Shown: positions 38,210-49,825 of the stretch, in pieces
How the letters are laid out: each line of letters starts with the position of its first letter
Position numbering within the stretch: position 1 is the stretch's first letter
From: Cedecea colo
Lineage (GTDB): Bacteria; Pseudomonadota; Gammaproteobacteria; Enterobacterales; Enterobacteriaceae
DNA: 64,000 bases
Direction: 5' to 3'
Assembly: GCF_011808225.1 (NCBI RefSeq)
Contig: NZ_SOYS01000002.1
Coordinates: forward strand, 558,001 to 622,000
Translations under genes and position numbers: made by a program
Notes under the pieces: generated by a model
What the model saw: only the letters and a program-made list of their open reading frames with translations
Database searches by the model: none
What the model was told of the DNA's origin: nothing

Positions 38210-39375
38210 TATTTTCCCTCCACGGCAGCAACAACCTGCTGTGCTGCATCCGTCAGACTTTTCGCTGCAATGATGTTCAGGCCGCTGTCAGCCAGTTTCT
38301 TCGCGCCCAGATCGGCATTGTTCCCTTCCAGACGAACCACGACCGGAACGTTCACGCCTACTTCTTCAACCGCGCCGATAATACCGTCTGCGATCAGGTC
38401 GCAACGCACGATCCCGCCGAAGATATTCACCAGAACGGCTTTCACTTTGTCGTCAGACAGAATGATTTTGAAAGCTTCGGTAACGCGCTCTTTGGTTGCG
38501 CCGCCGCCCACGTCCAGGAAGTTAGCCGGTTCGCCGCCGTGCAGCTTAACGATGTCCATGGTGCCCATTGCCAGGCCCGCACCGTTAACCATACAGCCGA
38601 TGTTGCCATCCAGCGCAACGTAGTTCAGCTCCCACTGCGCGGCCTGAGATTCACGGGCATCTTCCTGGCTTGGGTCACGCATTTCACGCAGCTCCGGCTG
38701 GCGGAACAATGCGTTGCCATCGGCGCCCAGTTTGCCATCGAGGCATACCAAATCGCCCTGCTTCGTGATAACCAGCGGGTTAATTTCGATAAGCGCCAGG
38801 TCGCGTTCGAGGAAAATATTCGCCAGGCCCATAAAGATTTTGGTGAACTGCTGAACCTGTTTACCTTCCAGACCCAGTTTGAACGCCAGCTCACGTCCCT
38901 GGTAAGGCATTGGCCCTGCCAGCGGATCCAGCGCAACTTTGTGGATCAGGTGCGGGGTTTCTTCCGCTACTTTCTCGATTTCCACGCCGCCTTCGGTGGA
39001 AGCCATAAACACCACGCGACGCGAGCTACGGTCTACAACCGCGCCAAGATACAGCTCTTTATCGATGTCGGTAGCAGCTTCCACCAGGATCTGATGAACC
39101 GGCTGGCCGCCAGCGTCAGTTTGATAGGTCACCAGGCGTTTGCCAAGCCAGTGCTCAGCAAAGGCACGAATGTCTTCTTTGCTGTTAACCACTTTCACGC
39201 CGCCCGCTTTACCGCGGCCACCGGCATGAACCTGACATTTCACCACCCAAGGACCTGCGCCGATTTTAGAAGCAGCTTCTTCCGCTTCACGCGGCGTGGT
39301 GCAGGCGTAACCAACGGGGGCCGGTAAGCCATACCGAGCAAACAACTGTTTCGCCTGATATTCGTGTAAGTTCAT
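38209..39375 (-). CDS. sucC: Succinyl-CoA synthetase beta subunit
   Basis: A 388-residue ATP-grasp subunit: [50 protein letters not shown] and [13 protein letters not shown] are all present. It contributes the ATP and metal sites. Separated from sucB by a REP-containing spacer. Confidence 0.98.
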   Translation of the reverse strand: MNLHEYQAKQLFARYGLPAPVGYACTTPREAEEAASKIGAGPWVVKCQVHAGGRGKAGGVKVVNSKEDIRAFAEHWLGKRLVTYQTDAGGQPVHQILVEAATDIDKELYLGAVVDRSSRRVVFMASTEGGVEIEKVAEETPHLIHKVALDPLAGPMPYQGRELAFKLGLEGKQVQQFTKIFMGLANIFLERDLALIEINPLVITKQGDLVCLDGKLGADGNALFRQPELREMRDPSQEDARESQAAQWELNYVALDGNIGCMVNGAGLAMGTMDIVKLHGGEPANFLDVGGGATKERVTEAFKIILSDDKVKAVLVNIFGGIVRCDLIADGIIGAVEEVGVNVPVVVRLEGNNADLGAKKLADSGLNIIAAKSLTDAAQQVVAAVEGK

Positions 39376-39402
39376 GAGTTCTATCCATCCTTCATAAATA
39401 CA

Positions 39403-39496
39403 GGTAGGCCATCAATCCACGTCGGATGACGCTTCGCTTATCCGACCTACCAGGCAGGTAATATTTGTAGGGCGGGTAAGCAAAGCGCCACCCGCC
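39403..39496. repeat. REP/BIME-type palindromes between sucB and sucC
   Basis: Two inverted REP-like units: GTCGGATGACGCTTCGCTTA with TCCGACCTAC, and GTAGGGCGGGTAAGC with GCGCCACCCGCC. Such elements can stall exonucleases or bind gyrase and IHF; here they sit inside the suc operon between genes. Confidence 0.85.
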
Positions 39497-39504
39497 AGAG
39501 GTTA

Positions 39505-40731
39505 CTACACGTCCAGCAGCAGACGGGTTGGGTCTTCAAGCAGCTCTTTAATCGCCACCAGATAGCCCACAGACTCGCGGCCATCGATCAGACGGTGATC
39601 GTATGAGAGCGCCAGGTACATCATCGGCAGGATCTCAACTTTACCGTCGACCGCCATTGGCCGGTCTTTAATGGCGTGCATACCGAGGATCGCGCTCTGC
39701 GGCGGGTTGATTATCGGGGTAGACATCAGGGAACCAAACACGCCACCGTTGGTAATGGTGAAGTTACCGCCGGTCAGATCTTCAACGGTCAGCTTGCCGT
39801 CACGGCCTTTCACAGCCAGCTCTTTGATACGTTTTTCGATATCAGCCATGCCGATAGTATCGACATCGCGCAGCACCGGCGTGACCAGACCACGAGGCGT
39901 GGATACCGCGATGCTGACGTCAAAGTAGTTGTGGTAAACCACATCTTCGCCGTCGATAGAAGCGTTCACTTCCGGATAGCGTTTCAGCGCTTCAACAACC
40001 GCTTTAATGTAGAAGGACATGAAGCCCAGACGCACGCCGTGACGCTTCTCGAAAGATTCACCGTACTGCTTACGCAGCTCCATGATTGGCTTCATGTTCA
40101 CTTCGTTAAAGGTCGTGAGCATGGCGGTGGAGTTTTTCGCTTCCAGCAGACGTTCGGCAACGCGTTTACGCAGACGGGTCATCGGCACGCGTTTTTCACT
40201 GCGGCCAGCTAATGGCGCAACCGGTGCTTTCGTTTCTTCTGCCGCTTTCGTTTTAGCCGGCTGGGCCGCTTTCGCCTGGGTCAGATGCTTATCAATATCT
40301 TCACGGGTGATACGGCCGCCAACGCCGCTGCCTTTAATAGCGCTGGCGTCAAGAGAATGCTCGGCGATCAGGCGGCGAATAGCCGGGCTAAGCGCGTCGT
40401 TATTTTGCTCTTCCAGCGAAGCCTGCTGGCGCTGTGCCGGAGTGGACTCTTTGCTGTCTGCTTTCGCAGAAGTCTCTTTCCCGGAGCTGTTGCCTTCACG
40501 CAGGCGGCCCAGAATCTGGCGCGAGGTAACCGTCGTGCCTTCATCTTCCAGAACAGCATCCAGGACACCATCTGCAGACGCCGGTACTTCCAGTACCACT
40601 TTGTCAGTTTCGATTTCTACCAGCACTTCGTCACGGGTTACGGTATCACCCGGTTTTTTATGCCAGGTGGCGACGGTCGCATCGGCAACGGACTCAGGCA
40701 GGTCAGGAACGAGAATATCTACGCTACTCAT
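39505..40731 (-). CDS. sucB: 2-oxoglutarate dehydrogenase E2 (dihydrolipoyl succinyltransferase)
   Basis: A 408-residue subunit: lipoyl domain with the modified Lys 44 in [10 protein letters not shown], a linker, the peripheral-subunit-binding domain ([20 protein letters not shown]), and the catalytic domain ending with [11 protein letters not shown] (His 379, Asp 383). It forms the 24-mer core of the complex. 14 bp after sucA. Confidence 0.98.
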   Translation of the reverse strand: MSSVDILVPDLPESVADATVATWHKKPGDTVTRDEVLVEIETDKVVLEVPASADGVLDAVLEDEGTTVTSRQILGRLREGNSSGKETSAKADSKESTPAQRQQASLEEQNNDALSPAIRRLIAEHSLDASAIKGSGVGGRITREDIDKHLTQAKAAQPAKTKAAEETKAPVAPLAGRSEKRVPMTRLRKRVAERLLEAKNSTAMLTTFNEVNMKPIMELRKQYGESFEKRHGVRLGFMSFYIKAVVEALKRYPEVNASIDGEDVVYHNYFDVSIAVSTPRGLVTPVLRDVDTIGMADIEKRIKELAVKGRDGKLTVEDLTGGNFTITNGGVFGSLMSTPIINPPQSAILGMHAIKDRPMAVDGKVEILPMMYLALSYDHRLIDGRESVGYLVAIKELLEDPTRLLLDV

Positions 40732-40745
40732 TTTTTATCCTTTAA

Positions 40746-43553
40746 TTAATCGACGTTCAGCGCGTCATTAACCAGATCTTGCTGCTGTTTCTGGTGAACG
40801 GACATATACCCTACCGCCGGAGAGGCGGAGGCCGGACGGCCTGCATAACGCAGGGCAGATCCAAATGGAATCACTTCGCGGAAGTGGTGCTGGCTGCAGT
40901 ACCAGGCGCCCTGGTTAAGCGGCTCTTCCTGACACCATACAAAATCATGCACCTGAGCAAACGGCTTCAGCGCTTCCTGCACCGCCTGGTGCGGGAACGG
41001 GTACAGCTGCTCAATGCGCACAATCGCTACATCTTTTTGATCGCGCTTACGGCGCTGTTCAAGCAGATCGTAATAGACCTTGCCGGAACACAGTACTACG
41101 CGTTTAACGCCTGCAGGATCCAGCTCGTCGACTTCGCCAATCGCAGGCAGGAAGGTGCCGTTCGCCAGTTCATCCAGCGTCGAAACCGCCAGCGGATGAC
41201 GCAGCAGGGACTTCGGCGACATTACTACCAGCGGACGACGCATACCGCGCAGCGCCTGACGACGCAGCATGTGGTAAACCTGTGCCGGAGTAGACGGCAC
41301 GCAAACCTGCATGTTCTGTTCAGCACAAAGCTGGAGGTAACGCTCAAGGCGCGCAGAGGAATGCTCAGGCCCCTGGCCTTCATAACCATGCGGCAGCAGC
41401 ATCACCAGGCCACACATACGACCCCATTTCTGCTCGCCGGAACTGATAAACTGGTCGATAACGACCTGCGCGCCGTTCGCAAAGTCGCCAAACTGGGCTT
41501 CCCAGATGGTTAAAGTGCGAGGTTCTGCGGTTGCGTAACCATATTCAAAAGCCAGCACGGCTTCTTCAGACAGCACGGAATCCCAGACTTTGAATTCGCC
41601 CTGACTGTTGTGTACATGCTGAAGCGGCGTGTAAGTGGAGCCGTTAGTCTGGTTGTGAATCACGGCGTGACGGTGGAAGAACGTACCGCGACCAGCATCT
41701 TCACCGGACAGGCGCACGGAGATGCCTTCATCAACCAGCGTAGCGTAAGCCAGATTTTCAGCAGCGCCCCAGTCGAATTTCTTCGCACCGTTCGCCATTT
41801 CCTGACGATCGTTATAGATTTTCGCCACGCGGGACTGCATTTCTACGGATTCTGGCGCGGTGCTGATGCGTTTGGCCAGCTCCTGCAGACGCTTCATCTC
41901 AACCTTGTTCGGGTAGCTTTCGTCCCACTCGTGGTTAAGGTATGGCGACCAGGTGAAAGAATGCATGTTCATTGGGCGGTATTCTTTCACTACGCATTCA
42001 CCGGCATCCAGCGCGTCGCGGTAGAGATTCACCATTTCGGTAGCATCTTCAAGCGTCGCCAGCTTTTCCTGCTCCAGACGGTCGGCATAAATCTTACGCG
42101 GCGTCGGGTGTTTCTTGATTTTCTGGTACATCACGGGCTGGGTTGCGCTTGGCTCATCAGCTTCGTTATGACCATGACGACGGTAACAGACCAGATCGAT
42201 AAACACGTCACGTTTGAACGTGTTACGGAAATCTAATGCCAGACGGGTTACGAACGCTACCGCTTCCGGGTCATCCGCATTGACGTGGAAAATTGGCGCC
42301 ATCACCATCTTACCGATATCGGTACAGTACGGCGTGGAACGCGCATCCAGCGGGTTGGAGGTGGTGAAACCAATCTGGTTGTTGATAACGATACGCACGG
42401 TACCGCCTACTTCGTAACCACGAGCTTTGGACATGTTCAGGGTTTCCTGAACCACGCCCTGGCCGGCGACCGCGGCATCGCCGTGGATAGTGATCGGCAG
42501 AACCTGGTTGCTGCCTGGTTTATCCAGACGGTCCAGACGAGCGCGCACAGAACCGATAACAACCGGGCTTACGATTTCCAGGTGCGACGGGTTAAACGCC
42601 AGCGCCAGGTGAACCAGGCCGCCTTCGGTTTCAACGTCGGATGAGAAGCCCATATGGTACTTCACATCGCCGGTGCCGAGATGTTCTTTATGCTTGCCCG
42701 CAAACTCGTCGAACAGATCCTGCGGTTTTTTACCCAATACGTTAATCAGTACGTTCAGACGGCCACGGTGTGCCATCCCCAGTACGACTTCACGGGTGCC
42801 GCTCTTGCCCGCATGGCGGATCATCTCTTTGAGCATTGGCACCAGCGCGTCGCCACCTTCCAGCGAGAAGCGTTTCGCACCCGGGAACTTCGCCCCCAGA
42901 TAACGCTCCAGGCCTTCAGCGGCGGTCAGCTCGCTCAGGAAGCGTTTTTTCTCTTCACTGGTGAAAGTAGAGTGTCCCACCACCGATTCGATACGCTGTT
43001 GGATCCAGCGTTTCTCTTCCGTGCTGGTGATATGCATATATTCCGCGCCGATAGAGCCGCCGTAGGTTTGTTTCAGGGCGTCAATCAGATCGGCAAGCTT
43101 CATGGTTTCTTTACCGCTGGCAAAAGAACCCACGTTAAAGGTTTCCTGAAGATCGGCATCCGTCAGGTTGTGGAAAGCCGGGGAGAGATCGGTGACCGCG
43201 TCCTGTTTCCACAGGCCAAGCGGATCGAGATTAGCCGCCTGATGACCACGGAAGCGCCATGCGTTGATAAGCTGCAGCACTTTGACTTGCTTAACATCGG
43301 TGTCAGGGTCGGTAATCGCGGTAGAGTAACGTGAGGCATCCTTCGCCAGACGACGGAAATAATCACGTGTTTTAGAATGGAACTGATCGGGTCTGGCTCC
43401 GGTTCCGGGTAACTGCTGGAACATTGAGCGCCAGTGCGCATCAACAGAGTCAGGATCGGTTAAGAAGTCTTCATAGAGCTGCTCTATCCAGGACTGGTTC
43501 GCACCCGCCAGGTAAGAGGAATCCAGCCAGGCTTTCATTTCGCCGTTCTGCAT
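40746..43553 (-). CDS. sucA: 2-oxoglutarate dehydrogenase E1
   Basis: A 935-residue thiamine-diphosphate enzyme that decarboxylates 2-oxoglutarate and reductively succinylates SucB. The N-terminal E2-binding tail (MKAWLDSSYLAGANQSWIEQLYEDF), MAHRGRLNVLINVLGK, the ThDP motif HGDAAVAGQGVVQETLNMS and LLPHGYEGQGPEHSSARLER are visible. It follows sdhB after two strong hairpins. Confidence 0.98.
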   Translation of the reverse strand: MQNGEMKAWLDSSYLAGANQSWIEQLYEDFLTDPDSVDAHWRSMFQQLPGTGARPDQFHSKTRDYFRRLAKDASRYSTAITDPDTDVKQVKVLQLINAWRFRGHQAANLDPLGLWKQDAVTDLSPAFHNLTDADLQETFNVGSFASGKETMKLADLIDALKQTYGGSIGAEYMHITSTEEKRWIQQRIESVVGHSTFTSEEKKRFLSELTAAEGLERYLGAKFPGAKRFSLEGGDALVPMLKEMIRHAGKSGTREVVLGMAHRGRLNVLINVLGKKPQDLFDEFAGKHKEHLGTGDVKYHMGFSSDVETEGGLVHLALAFNPSHLEIVSPVVIGSVRARLDRLDKPGSNQVLPITIHGDAAVAGQGVVQETLNMSKARGYEVGGTVRIVINNQIGFTTSNPLDARSTPYCTDIGKMVMAPIFHVNADDPEAVAFVTRLALDFRNTFKRDVFIDLVCYRRHGHNEADEPSATQPVMYQKIKKHPTPRKIYADRLEQEKLATLEDATEMVNLYRDALDAGECVVKEYRPMNMHSFTWSPYLNHEWDESYPNKVEMKRLQELAKRISTAPESVEMQSRVAKIYNDRQEMANGAKKFDWGAAENLAYATLVDEGISVRLSGEDAGRGTFFHRHAVIHNQTNGSTYTPLQHVHNSQGEFKVWDSVLSEEAVLAFEYGYATAEPRTLTIWEAQFGDFANGAQVVIDQFISSGEQKWGRMCGLVMLLPHGYEGQGPEHSSARLERYLQLCAEQNMQVCVPSTPAQVYHMLRRQALRGMRRPLVVMSPKSLLRHPLAVSTLDELANGTFLPAIGEVDELDPAGVKRVVLCSGKVYYDLLEQRRKRDQKDVAIVRIEQLYPFPHQAVQEALKPFAQVHDFVWCQEEPLNQGAWYCSQHHFREVIPFGSALRYAGRPASASPAVGYMSVHQKQQQDLVNDALNVD

Positions 43554-43671
43554 CGTGATCCCTTAAGCATTTATCTGCTTATTCGCCGTGGATAACTATA
43601 GCGTACACGTCTGGTACACATTCCAGGGTTCACTTTCAGCGGACCTGTTGCCGTAGTAAGACGGCCCGCGA

Positions 43672-43747
43672 AGGAACCTTTAAAAACTGTCTACATGGCA
43701 GTTTTTAAAGGTTTCCTGCAATTCCCCCTCCCTGCGGGAGGGGGAAT
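43672..43747 (-). promoter_or_regulatory. Two hairpins between sdhB and sucA
   Basis: Going from sdhB to sucA: a 12-bp stem ATTCCCCCTCCC / GGGAGGGGGAAT (43721-43747), then a long AT-rich stem AAACCTTTAAAAACTG / CAGTTTTTAAAGGTTC (43672-43717). Neither has a T run, so they are more likely processing or stability elements or a partial attenuator within sdhCDAB-sucABCD than terminators. The suc internal promoter should lie between here and 43554. Confidence 0.65.
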
Positions 43748-43751
43748 AACA

Positions 43752-44468
43752 TTAAGCGCTTCTTTGCAGCAGCATCGACTTAATATGGCCGATGGCTTTC
43801 GTCGGGTTCAGCCCCTTAGGACATACACTGACGCAGTTCATGATGCTATGGCAGCGGAATACGCTGAAAGCGTCGCTCATCCCATCCAGACGACTGGCCG
43901 TCTCAGTGTCGCGACTGTCGATCAGGAAGCGATAGGCGGCCAGTAAACCTGCCGGGCCGATGAACTTATCCGGGTTCCACCAGAACGATGGGCAGGAGGT
44001 CGAGCAGCAGGCGCACAGAATGCACTCGTACAGACCATCCAGTTTTTCACGCTGCTCCGGCGACTGTAAATGTTCACGAGCCGGCGGATTTTGCCCATTA
44101 TTCAAAAGGTAAGGCTTAATCTTCTCATATTGAGTATAGAACTGCCCCATGTCCACCACCAGATCCCGCACAACCGGTAAACCCGGCAGAGGACGGATAA
44201 CAATCTTCTGTTTTCCATTGCCCAGCGCGGAGATTGGCGTGATACAGGCCAGACCGTTTTTACCATTCATGTTCACGCCGTCGGAGCCACAAACCCCTTC
44301 ACGGCACGAGCGGCGAAAAGCCAGCGTCGGATCTTTTTCTTTCAGTTGAATAAGCGCGTCAAGCAACATCATGTCGCGCCCTTCTTCTCCTTCCAGGGTG
44401 TACTCCTGCATACGCGGAGCATCGTCAACGTCCGGGTTGTAGCGATAAATAGAGAATTCGAGTTTCAT
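43752..44468 (-). CDS. sdhB: Succinate dehydrogenase iron-sulfur subunit
   Basis: A 238-residue subunit with three Fe-S clusters: 2Fe-2S from CREGVCGSDG and the downstream Cys, and 4Fe-4S/3Fe-4S from CILCACCSTSC and CHSIMNCVSVCPKG. ATG 44468 gives MKLEFSIYRYNPDVDDAPRM, matching E. coli, though a tandem ATG precedes it. Passes electrons from SdhA to quinone. Confidence 0.97.
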   Translation of the reverse strand: MKLEFSIYRYNPDVDDAPRMQEYTLEGEEGRDMMLLDALIQLKEKDPTLAFRRSCREGVCGSDGVNMNGKNGLACITPISALGNGKQKIVIRPLPGLPVVRDLVVDMGQFYTQYEKIKPYLLNNGQNPPAREHLQSPEQREKLDGLYECILCACCSTSCPSFWWNPDKFIGPAGLLAAYRFLIDSRDTETASRLDGMSDAFSVFRCHSIMNCVSVCPKGLNPTKAIGHIKSMLLQRSA

Positions 44469-44483
44469 CACTTTGCTCCGCTA

Positions 44484-46250
44484 TTAGTAAGTACGCACTT
44501 TCGGTGGGAATGCCGGACGCAGTTTCGGCTGCATGTTCACCTCGCGGCGGGTCATGCTTTCTGAGTCTGGCAGATACAGGCTGTGGCACAGCCAGTTCGC
44601 ATCGTCGCGGTCCGGGTAGTCGAAGCGGCTATGCGCCCCACGGCTTTCAGTGCGGAAGTTAGCAGAAACAGCGGTAGCAAAAGCGGTTTCCATCAGGTTA
44701 TCCAGCTCCAGACACTCCACACGCTGGGTATTGAACTCGCTGGAGGTATCATCAAGACGGGCGTTCTTCAGGCGCTCGCGGATAACTTTCAGTTGCTCAA
44801 GCCCTTTGGCCATCGCGTCTCCTTCGCGGAATACCGAGAAGTTATGCTGCATGCATTCCTGTAAATCTTTGCGAATTTGCACCGGATCTTCACCGTCGCG
44901 GTTACCGTTCCAGCGATTCAGGCGTTCCAGCGCAGCATTAATCTGTTCTTCGCTGGCATCGCGCAGTTCACCCTGCTCGGTGATAGACTCCAGCAGATGC
45001 AGGCCGGCCGCGCGACCAAAGACGACCAGATCCAGCAGCGAGTTACCGCCAAGACGGTTAGCGCCGTGTACCGATACACAGGCGATTTCGCCAACGGCGA
45101 ACAGGCCCGGAATCACTACGTCTTCGCCCTGCTCATTTACCGTCAGCGCCTGGCCGGTAACTCTGGTCGGAATACCGCCCATCATATAGTGGCAGGTTGG
45201 GATAACCGGAATTGGCTCTTTGATAGGGTCAACGTGTGCGAAGGTGCGGGAGAGCTCCAGAATACCCGGCAGACGGGATTCGAGCACTTCTTTACCCAGA
45301 TGATCGAGCTTCAGTTTTGCGTGCGGGCCCCACGGACCCTCGCAGCCGCGACCTTCGCGGATTTCGATCATGATGGAACGCGCCACCACGTCACGACCCG
45401 CAAGATCCTTCGCATTCGGCGCATAACGCTCCATAAAGCGTTCGCCGTGTTTGTTCAGCAGGTAACCGCCTTCGCCGCGGCACCCTTCGGTGACCAGAAC
45501 CCCCGCACCGGCGATACCGGTTGGGTGGAACTGCCACATTTCCATATCCTGTACCGGAACGCCTGCGCGCAGCGCCATGCCAACGCCGTCGCCGGTGTTG
45601 ATGTGGGCGTTAGTCGTGGACTGATAAATACGGCCCGCGCCGCCGGTCGCCAGCACGGTTGCTTTCGCCTTAAAGTAAACAACTTCCCCGGTTTCGATGC
45701 ACAGCGCGGTACAACCTACTACTGCGCCATCGTCGTTTTTCACCAGGTCTAATGCATACCATTCGGAAAAAATCGTCGTTTTGTTTTTCAGGTTCTGCTG
45801 ATAAAGCGTATGCAGAAGAGCATGGCCTGTACGGTCGGCCGCCGCTGCGGTACGCGCCGCCTGTTCGCCGCCGAAGTTTTTCGACTGGCCGCCAAACGGA
45901 CGCTGATAAATTTTTCCATCATCAAGACGGGAGAACGGCAGACCCATATGTTCCAACTCCAGAATCGCTTCCGGGCCGGTTTTACACATATATTCAATGG
46001 CGTCCTGGTCACCGATATAGTCGGAACCTTTTACCGTGTCATACATATGCCATTCCCAGTTGTCTTCGTGGGTATTACCAAGCGCTACGGTGATACCGCC
46101 CTGCGCAGACACGGTATGGGAACGGGTTGGAAAGACTTTAGACAGTAAGGCACAAGTCTGGCCTGACTGGGAAATTTGCAGCGCGGCGCGCATACCTGCG
46201 CCACCGGCACCGATGACGACTGCATCAAACTCTCTGACTGGTAAATTCAT
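44484..46250 (-). CDS. sdhA: Succinate dehydrogenase flavoprotein subunit
   Basis: A 588-residue subunit. FAD is bound through GAGGAG (residues 14-19) and covalently at His 45 in [28 protein letters not shown] and [18 protein letters not shown] are active-site and FAD segments. Start 46250 matches E. coli; the longer open frame overlaps sdhD. Confidence 0.98.
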   Translation of the reverse strand: MNLPVREFDAVVIGAGGAGMRAALQISQSGQTCALLSKVFPTRSHTVSAQGGITVALGNTHEDNWEWHMYDTVKGSDYIGDQDAIEYMCKTGPEAILELEHMGLPFSRLDDGKIYQRPFGGQSKNFGGEQAARTAAAADRTGHALLHTLYQQNLKNKTTIFSEWYALDLVKNDDGAVVGCTALCIETGEVVYFKAKATVLATGGAGRIYQSTTNAHINTGDGVGMALRAGVPVQDMEMWQFHPTGIAGAGVLVTEGCRGEGGYLLNKHGERFMERYAPNAKDLAGRDVVARSIMIEIREGRGCEGPWGPHAKLKLDHLGKEVLESRLPGILELSRTFAHVDPIKEPIPVIPTCHYMMGGIPTRVTGQALTVNEQGEDVVIPGLFAVGEIACVSVHGANRLGGNSLLDLVVFGRAAGLHLLESITEQGELRDASEEQINAALERLNRWNGNRDGEDPVQIRKDLQECMQHNFSVFREGDAMAKGLEQLKVIRERLKNARLDDTSSEFNTQRVECLELDNLMETAFATAVSANFRTESRGAHSRFDYPDRDDANWLCHSLYLPDSESMTRREVNMQPKLRPAFPPKVRTY

Positions 46251-46597
46251 TACACACCCCACACCACAACAAATCCATAAATGACGTAAACCAGCAGAGC
46301 CACAACGATAAGAAGCTGTAACCCAAGGCGAATCGCTACCGGTTTAACGTAGTCGGTCAACACCTGCCACATGCCAATCCAGGCATGGATTAAAATCGAA
46401 AACAGAGCCAGCAGGGTGAACACTTTGGTGAAGGCGGAGGCGAAGAATCCACGCCAGACCTCGTAGGTTAAATCACCGGTGACGGCGAAAAAACCGATCA
46501 TATAGATGATGTACAGGGTGAGTACGATGGCGGTGGCACGAACCAGCAAAAAGTCATGCACGCCATTGCGACCTAATGCGGAGGCATTGCTTACCAT
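46250..46597 (-). CDS. sdhD: Succinate dehydrogenase membrane anchor SdhD
   Basis: A 115-residue three-helix anchor. His 71 (heme b ligand) and Tyr 83 (quinone site) are both present. Overlaps sdhC by 7 bp and shares one base with sdhA. Confidence 0.97.
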   Translation of the reverse strand: MVSNASALGRNGVHDFLLVRATAIVLTLYIIYMIGFFAVTGDLTYEVWRGFFASAFTKVFTLLALFSILIHAWIGMWQVLTDYVKPVAIRLGLQLLIVVALLVYVIYGFVVVWGV

Positions 46598-46980
46598 ACG
46601 AGGACTCCTGCGAGAATTGAAAGCACGACAGTAATAACAAAGCAGATATTTGCGGATCGTTTGCCCGCTGCAAAAGTTTCTTCCAGATAACCGACATCCA
46701 TCATCATGTGGCGAATCCCGCCAACGGCGTGATAAGCAAGTGCGGTAAGAATGCCCCACATAATGAACTTAACAAAGAAGCCGCTCATCATTGATGAGGC
46801 AGAGAGAAAACCTTCCGGGGAGGAGAGTGACAGACCCAACAGCCAAAGCAGAATGCCGACAGCCACAAAGGTGATCACGCCGGATACACGATGGAGGATG
46901 GAAGCGATGGCAGTCACGGGAAACTGGATCGTTGAGAGATCCAGATTGACAGGTCTTTGTTTCTTCGCATTTTTTATCAT
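46591..46980 (-). CDS. sdhC: Succinate dehydrogenase cytochrome b556 subunit SdhC
   Basis: A 129-residue three-helix subunit. Ser 27 and Arg 31 (quinone site) and His 84 (heme ligand) are in their expected places. Start [15 protein letters not shown] at 46980 matches E. coli; the frame is open five codons more. Heads sdhCDAB-sucABCD. Confidence 0.96.
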   Translation of the reverse strand: MIKNAKKQRPVNLDLSTIQFPVTAIASILHRVSGVITFVAVGILLWLLGLSLSSPEGFLSASSMMSGFFVKFIMWGILTALAYHAVGGIRHMMMDVGYLEETFAAGKRSANICFVITVVLSILAGVLVW

Positions 46981-47638
46981 GAATAGCGCCCACATGCTGT
47001 TCTTATTGTTTCCTTCCTCCGGATCTGCAGGCGGGGTCAGACAGCGTGAACTTTCTATAACTGTGCGTCATGCAAAAACAGCTACGTCCAGATGCCAAAA
47101 AAGCTGGCTACAACGCTGGGTGGCGCCCGGTGGCAAGGTATTCCGGAGACCTGGCGGCAGTATAGGCGCTTCACAAAATCATTACAATTAACCTACATAT
47201 AGTTTGAAGGGTTTTGCTCGAAACAGTGAGCAGGATCACGATAACAACATTATTTTAAAATTTAATCATCTGATTTGACAAAAGTTAAACATTCTTGTTA
47301 CAAACAAGGCCAGAAAAGCCGTATAATTCGTAAAAGTTATGGGGTCAGCCTTTCACCTGAGAATAAGTTATGTAACAGTGTATCGGCCTTGACCCAGTCA
47401 ATCAGGACAGTTATTAGTGGTACACAGGTTTGAATGATATGGACTGCTAACACCCTGATTTGCTGATTTTTCGCCTGCGTGGCTACGTTACCTGCAAGCG
47501 CCCATCGCTCTGTACCCTGCTGTATCCCTTTCGAAACAGAGCTGCGAGCCAAATAACAAACTGGTAATGAACACGGCGGGTTCGAATGCAAATCGGGCGC
47601 CCGCAGTCTTATGAAATAAGGCGCTAAGGAGACCGTAA
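46981..47638. promoter_or_regulatory. Divergent sdhC-gltA control region
   Basis: 658 bp with no supported gene, separating the two divergent TCA operons as in E. coli. The AT-rich centre (about 47180-47310) should hold the sdh promoter and ArcA/CRP sites (for example TTAAACATTCTTGTTACAAA near 47285). The part up to 47638 is the long gltA leader, ending with a GCTAAGGAGACC ribosome binding site. Individual sites were not assigned. Confidence 0.55.
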
Positions 47639-48925
47639 ATGGCTGATAAAAAAGCAACCCTCACCTACAATGGTGATGATGCTATCGAACTGGATGTGCT
47701 AAAAGGCACGCTCGGTCAGGATGTAATTGATATCCGTAGTCTTGGTTCTAAAGGTATGTTTACTTTTGATCCGGGTTTCACCTCCACCGCATCATGCGAA
47801 TCAAAAATCACCTTTATCGACGGTGACGAAGGTGTTCTGCTGCACCGTGGTTTCCCGATTGATCAACTGGCAACCCACTCCAGCTATCTCGAAGTATGTT
47901 ACATCCTGCTGTACGGCGAAAAGCCGAACCAGGAAGAGTTTGACGAATTCCAGACTACCGTCACCCGCCACACCATGATCCACGAGCAGATCACCCGTCT
48001 GTTCCACGGTTTCCGTCGTGACTCACATCCAATGGCCGTTCTGTGCGGCGTGACCGGCGCGCTGGCCGCGTTCTATCACGATTCTCTGGATGTGAATAAC
48101 CCGCGTCACCGCGATATCGCCGCCTTCCGTCTGCTGTCCAAAATGCCGACCGTTGCCGCGATGTGTTACAAATATTCTATTGGTCAGCCGTTCGTCTATC
48201 CGCGTAACGATCTGTCCTATGCCGGTAACTTCCTGAACATGATGTTCTCCACGCCGTGCGAGAAATACGAAGTTAACCCAATTCTGGAACGCGCAATGGA
48301 CAGAATTCTGATCCTGCACGCTGACCACGAGCAAAACGCTTCCACCTCAACCGTGCGTACCGCAGGCTCTTCTGGCGCAAACCCATTTGCCTGTATCGCT
48401 GCTGGTATCGCTTCCCTGTGGGGGCCTGCGCACGGCGGTGCTAACGAAGCCGCGCTGAAAATGCTCGAAGAAATCAACAGCGTTGAACACATTCCGGAAT
48501 TCATCCGTCGCGCGAAAGATAAAAATGATTCTTTCCGCCTGATGGGCTTTGGCCACCGCGTGTACAAAAATTACGACCCGCGCGCCACCGTAATGCGTGA
48601 AACCTGCCATGAAGTGCTTAAAGAACTGAATCTGAAAGATAACAGCCTGCTGGAAGTGGCGATGGAGCTTGAACATATCGCGCTGAACGACCCGTACTTC
48701 ATCGAGAAGAAACTCTACCCGAACGTGGACTTCTACTCCGGCATCATCCTGAAAGCGATGGGCATCCCTTCTTCCATGTTTACCGTTATCTTCGCGATGG
48801 CGCGTACCGTGGGCTGGATTGCGCACTGGAACGAAATGCACGACGACGGCATCAAAATTGCCCGTCCACGCCAGCTGTACACCGGCTACGAGCAGCGTGA
48901 CTTCAAATCTGATTTGCAAAAATAA
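47639..48925 (+). CDS. gltA: Citrate synthase
   Basis: A 428-residue type II (hexameric, NADH-inhibited) citrate synthase. Active-site His are in [11 protein letters not shown] and [15 protein letters not shown], with the catalytic Asp in [31 protein letters not shown] is the signature. Length equals E. coli. Transcribed away from sdh, and followed by a REP-type palindrome rather than a simple terminator. Confidence 0.98.
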   Translation: MADKKATLTYNGDDAIELDVLKGTLGQDVIDIRSLGSKGMFTFDPGFTSTASCESKITFIDGDEGVLLHRGFPIDQLATHSSYLEVCYILLYGEKPNQEEFDEFQTTVTRHTMIHEQITRLFHGFRRDSHPMAVLCGVTGALAAFYHDSLDVNNPRHRDIAAFRLLSKMPTVAAMCYKYSIGQPFVYPRNDLSYAGNFLNMMFSTPCEKYEVNPILERAMDRILILHADHEQNASTSTVRTAGSSGANPFACIAAGIASLWGPAHGGANEAALKMLEEINSVEHIPEFIRRAKDKNDSFRLMGFGHRVYKNYDPRATVMRETCHEVLKELNLKDNSLLEVAMELEHIALNDPYFIEKKLYPNVDFYSGIILKAMGIPSSMFTVIFAMARTVGWIAHWNEMHDDGIKIARPRQLYTGYEQRDFKSDLQK

Positions 48926-48933
48926 GCTCTGAC

Positions 48934-49012
48934 TGGCGGATGGCGCATTGCTTATCCGCCCTACGATTGTTCAGGCGAACGTAGGGCGAATAAGCGTCAG
49001 CGTCATCCGCCA
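48934..49012. repeat. REP/BIME-type palindrome pair between gltA and nei
   Basis: TGGCGGATGGCGC...TTATCCGCCCTACG and CGTAGGGCGAATAAGC...GTCATCCGCCA form a head-to-head pair of REP units. They fill the 90-bp gap where E. coli carries abrB and a fimbrial cluster between nei and gltA. Probably protects the gltA mRNA 3' end. Confidence 0.88.
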
Positions 49013-49015
49013 GAT

Positions 49016-49807
49016 TTAAAGCTGACAATGCGGACACCAGTAAAAAGGCCGTGAAGAAAGCATCGTTTTTTCTATCACGCCGCCGCAACGCGCGCATTTC
49101 TTCCCTGCCTGATGAAACACTTTAAAGCTAAAAATAGCGCCGTGATGTTTATTTTCATCCACGCTGCCACGCGTATTGTACGAAAGCCGTGGGATATCCA
49201 GCAGCGCGTTTGCAAGCCTGTCGAGCTGAACGTCGGTAAGATCCTGCGCTTTATGCTGCGGAGCAAGCCCAGCGTGCCAGAGGATCTCAACCCGCAGATA
49301 GTTACCTAAACCTGCAAGAAAAGCCTGATCCAACAGCAGGCCGCTGAACTGTCGCTTACGAAATCTCGCCGACAAGAGACGCTCTTTCACCTGCTGCGCC
49401 GTCAGCGTTAAATCCAGCACGTCCGGCCCGACACGCAGCAAAAAAGGATGCTTCAGCAGTTGTTCATCGTCGAACATGGCAATGTCGGAGGCGCTGTAGA
49501 GCAAAATAGCTTTGTCCGCCGTCTGCAATTTTACCCGCAGCACGCGCGTGGTTTGCGGTATGTCTCCTGAATTCACCACGCGCCACACGCCATAAAGCTG
49601 GTTGTGGCTGTACAACGTAGTGCCGTTAGAGAAACGCGTCAGCAACGCTTTCCCCCGCGTTTCTATTCGCTCAACTTTTTGTCCAATCAACGCCTGTTCA
49701 AAGGTTTTTAATTCAGGAAAAGCAAACCAGACATCGGTTAGAGGCTTATCTAAAACGGCGGCTTCAAGCGCGTCCGCCGCGCGTCTAATTTCCGGTCCTT
49801 CAGGCAT
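49016..49807 (-). CDS. nei: Endonuclease VIII (oxidised-pyrimidine DNA glycosylase)
   Basis: A 263-residue Fpg/Nei enzyme. The mature N-terminus [11 protein letters not shown] carries the catalytic Pro and Glu; [20 protein letters not shown] is the helix-two-turn-helix; the zinc finger is [24 protein letters not shown]. It removes oxidised pyrimidines and cuts the strand by beta,delta-elimination. Start 49807 is used because Pro must follow Met; a tandem ATG precedes it. Confidence 0.97.
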   Translation of the reverse strand: MPEGPEIRRAADALEAAVLDKPLTDVWFAFPELKTFEQALIGQKVERIETRGKALLTRFSNGTTLYSHNQLYGVWRVVNSGDIPQTTRVLRVKLQTADKAILLYSASDIAMFDDEQLLKHPFLLRVGPDVLDLTLTAQQVKERLLSARFRKRQFSGLLLDQAFLAGLGNYLRVEILWHAGLAPQHKAQDLTDVQLDRLANALLDIPRLSYNTRGSVDENKHHGAIFSFKVFHQAGKKCARCGGVIEKTMLSSRPFYWCPHCQL

Positions 49808-49825
49808 CATAACCCCTGGGTTAAA

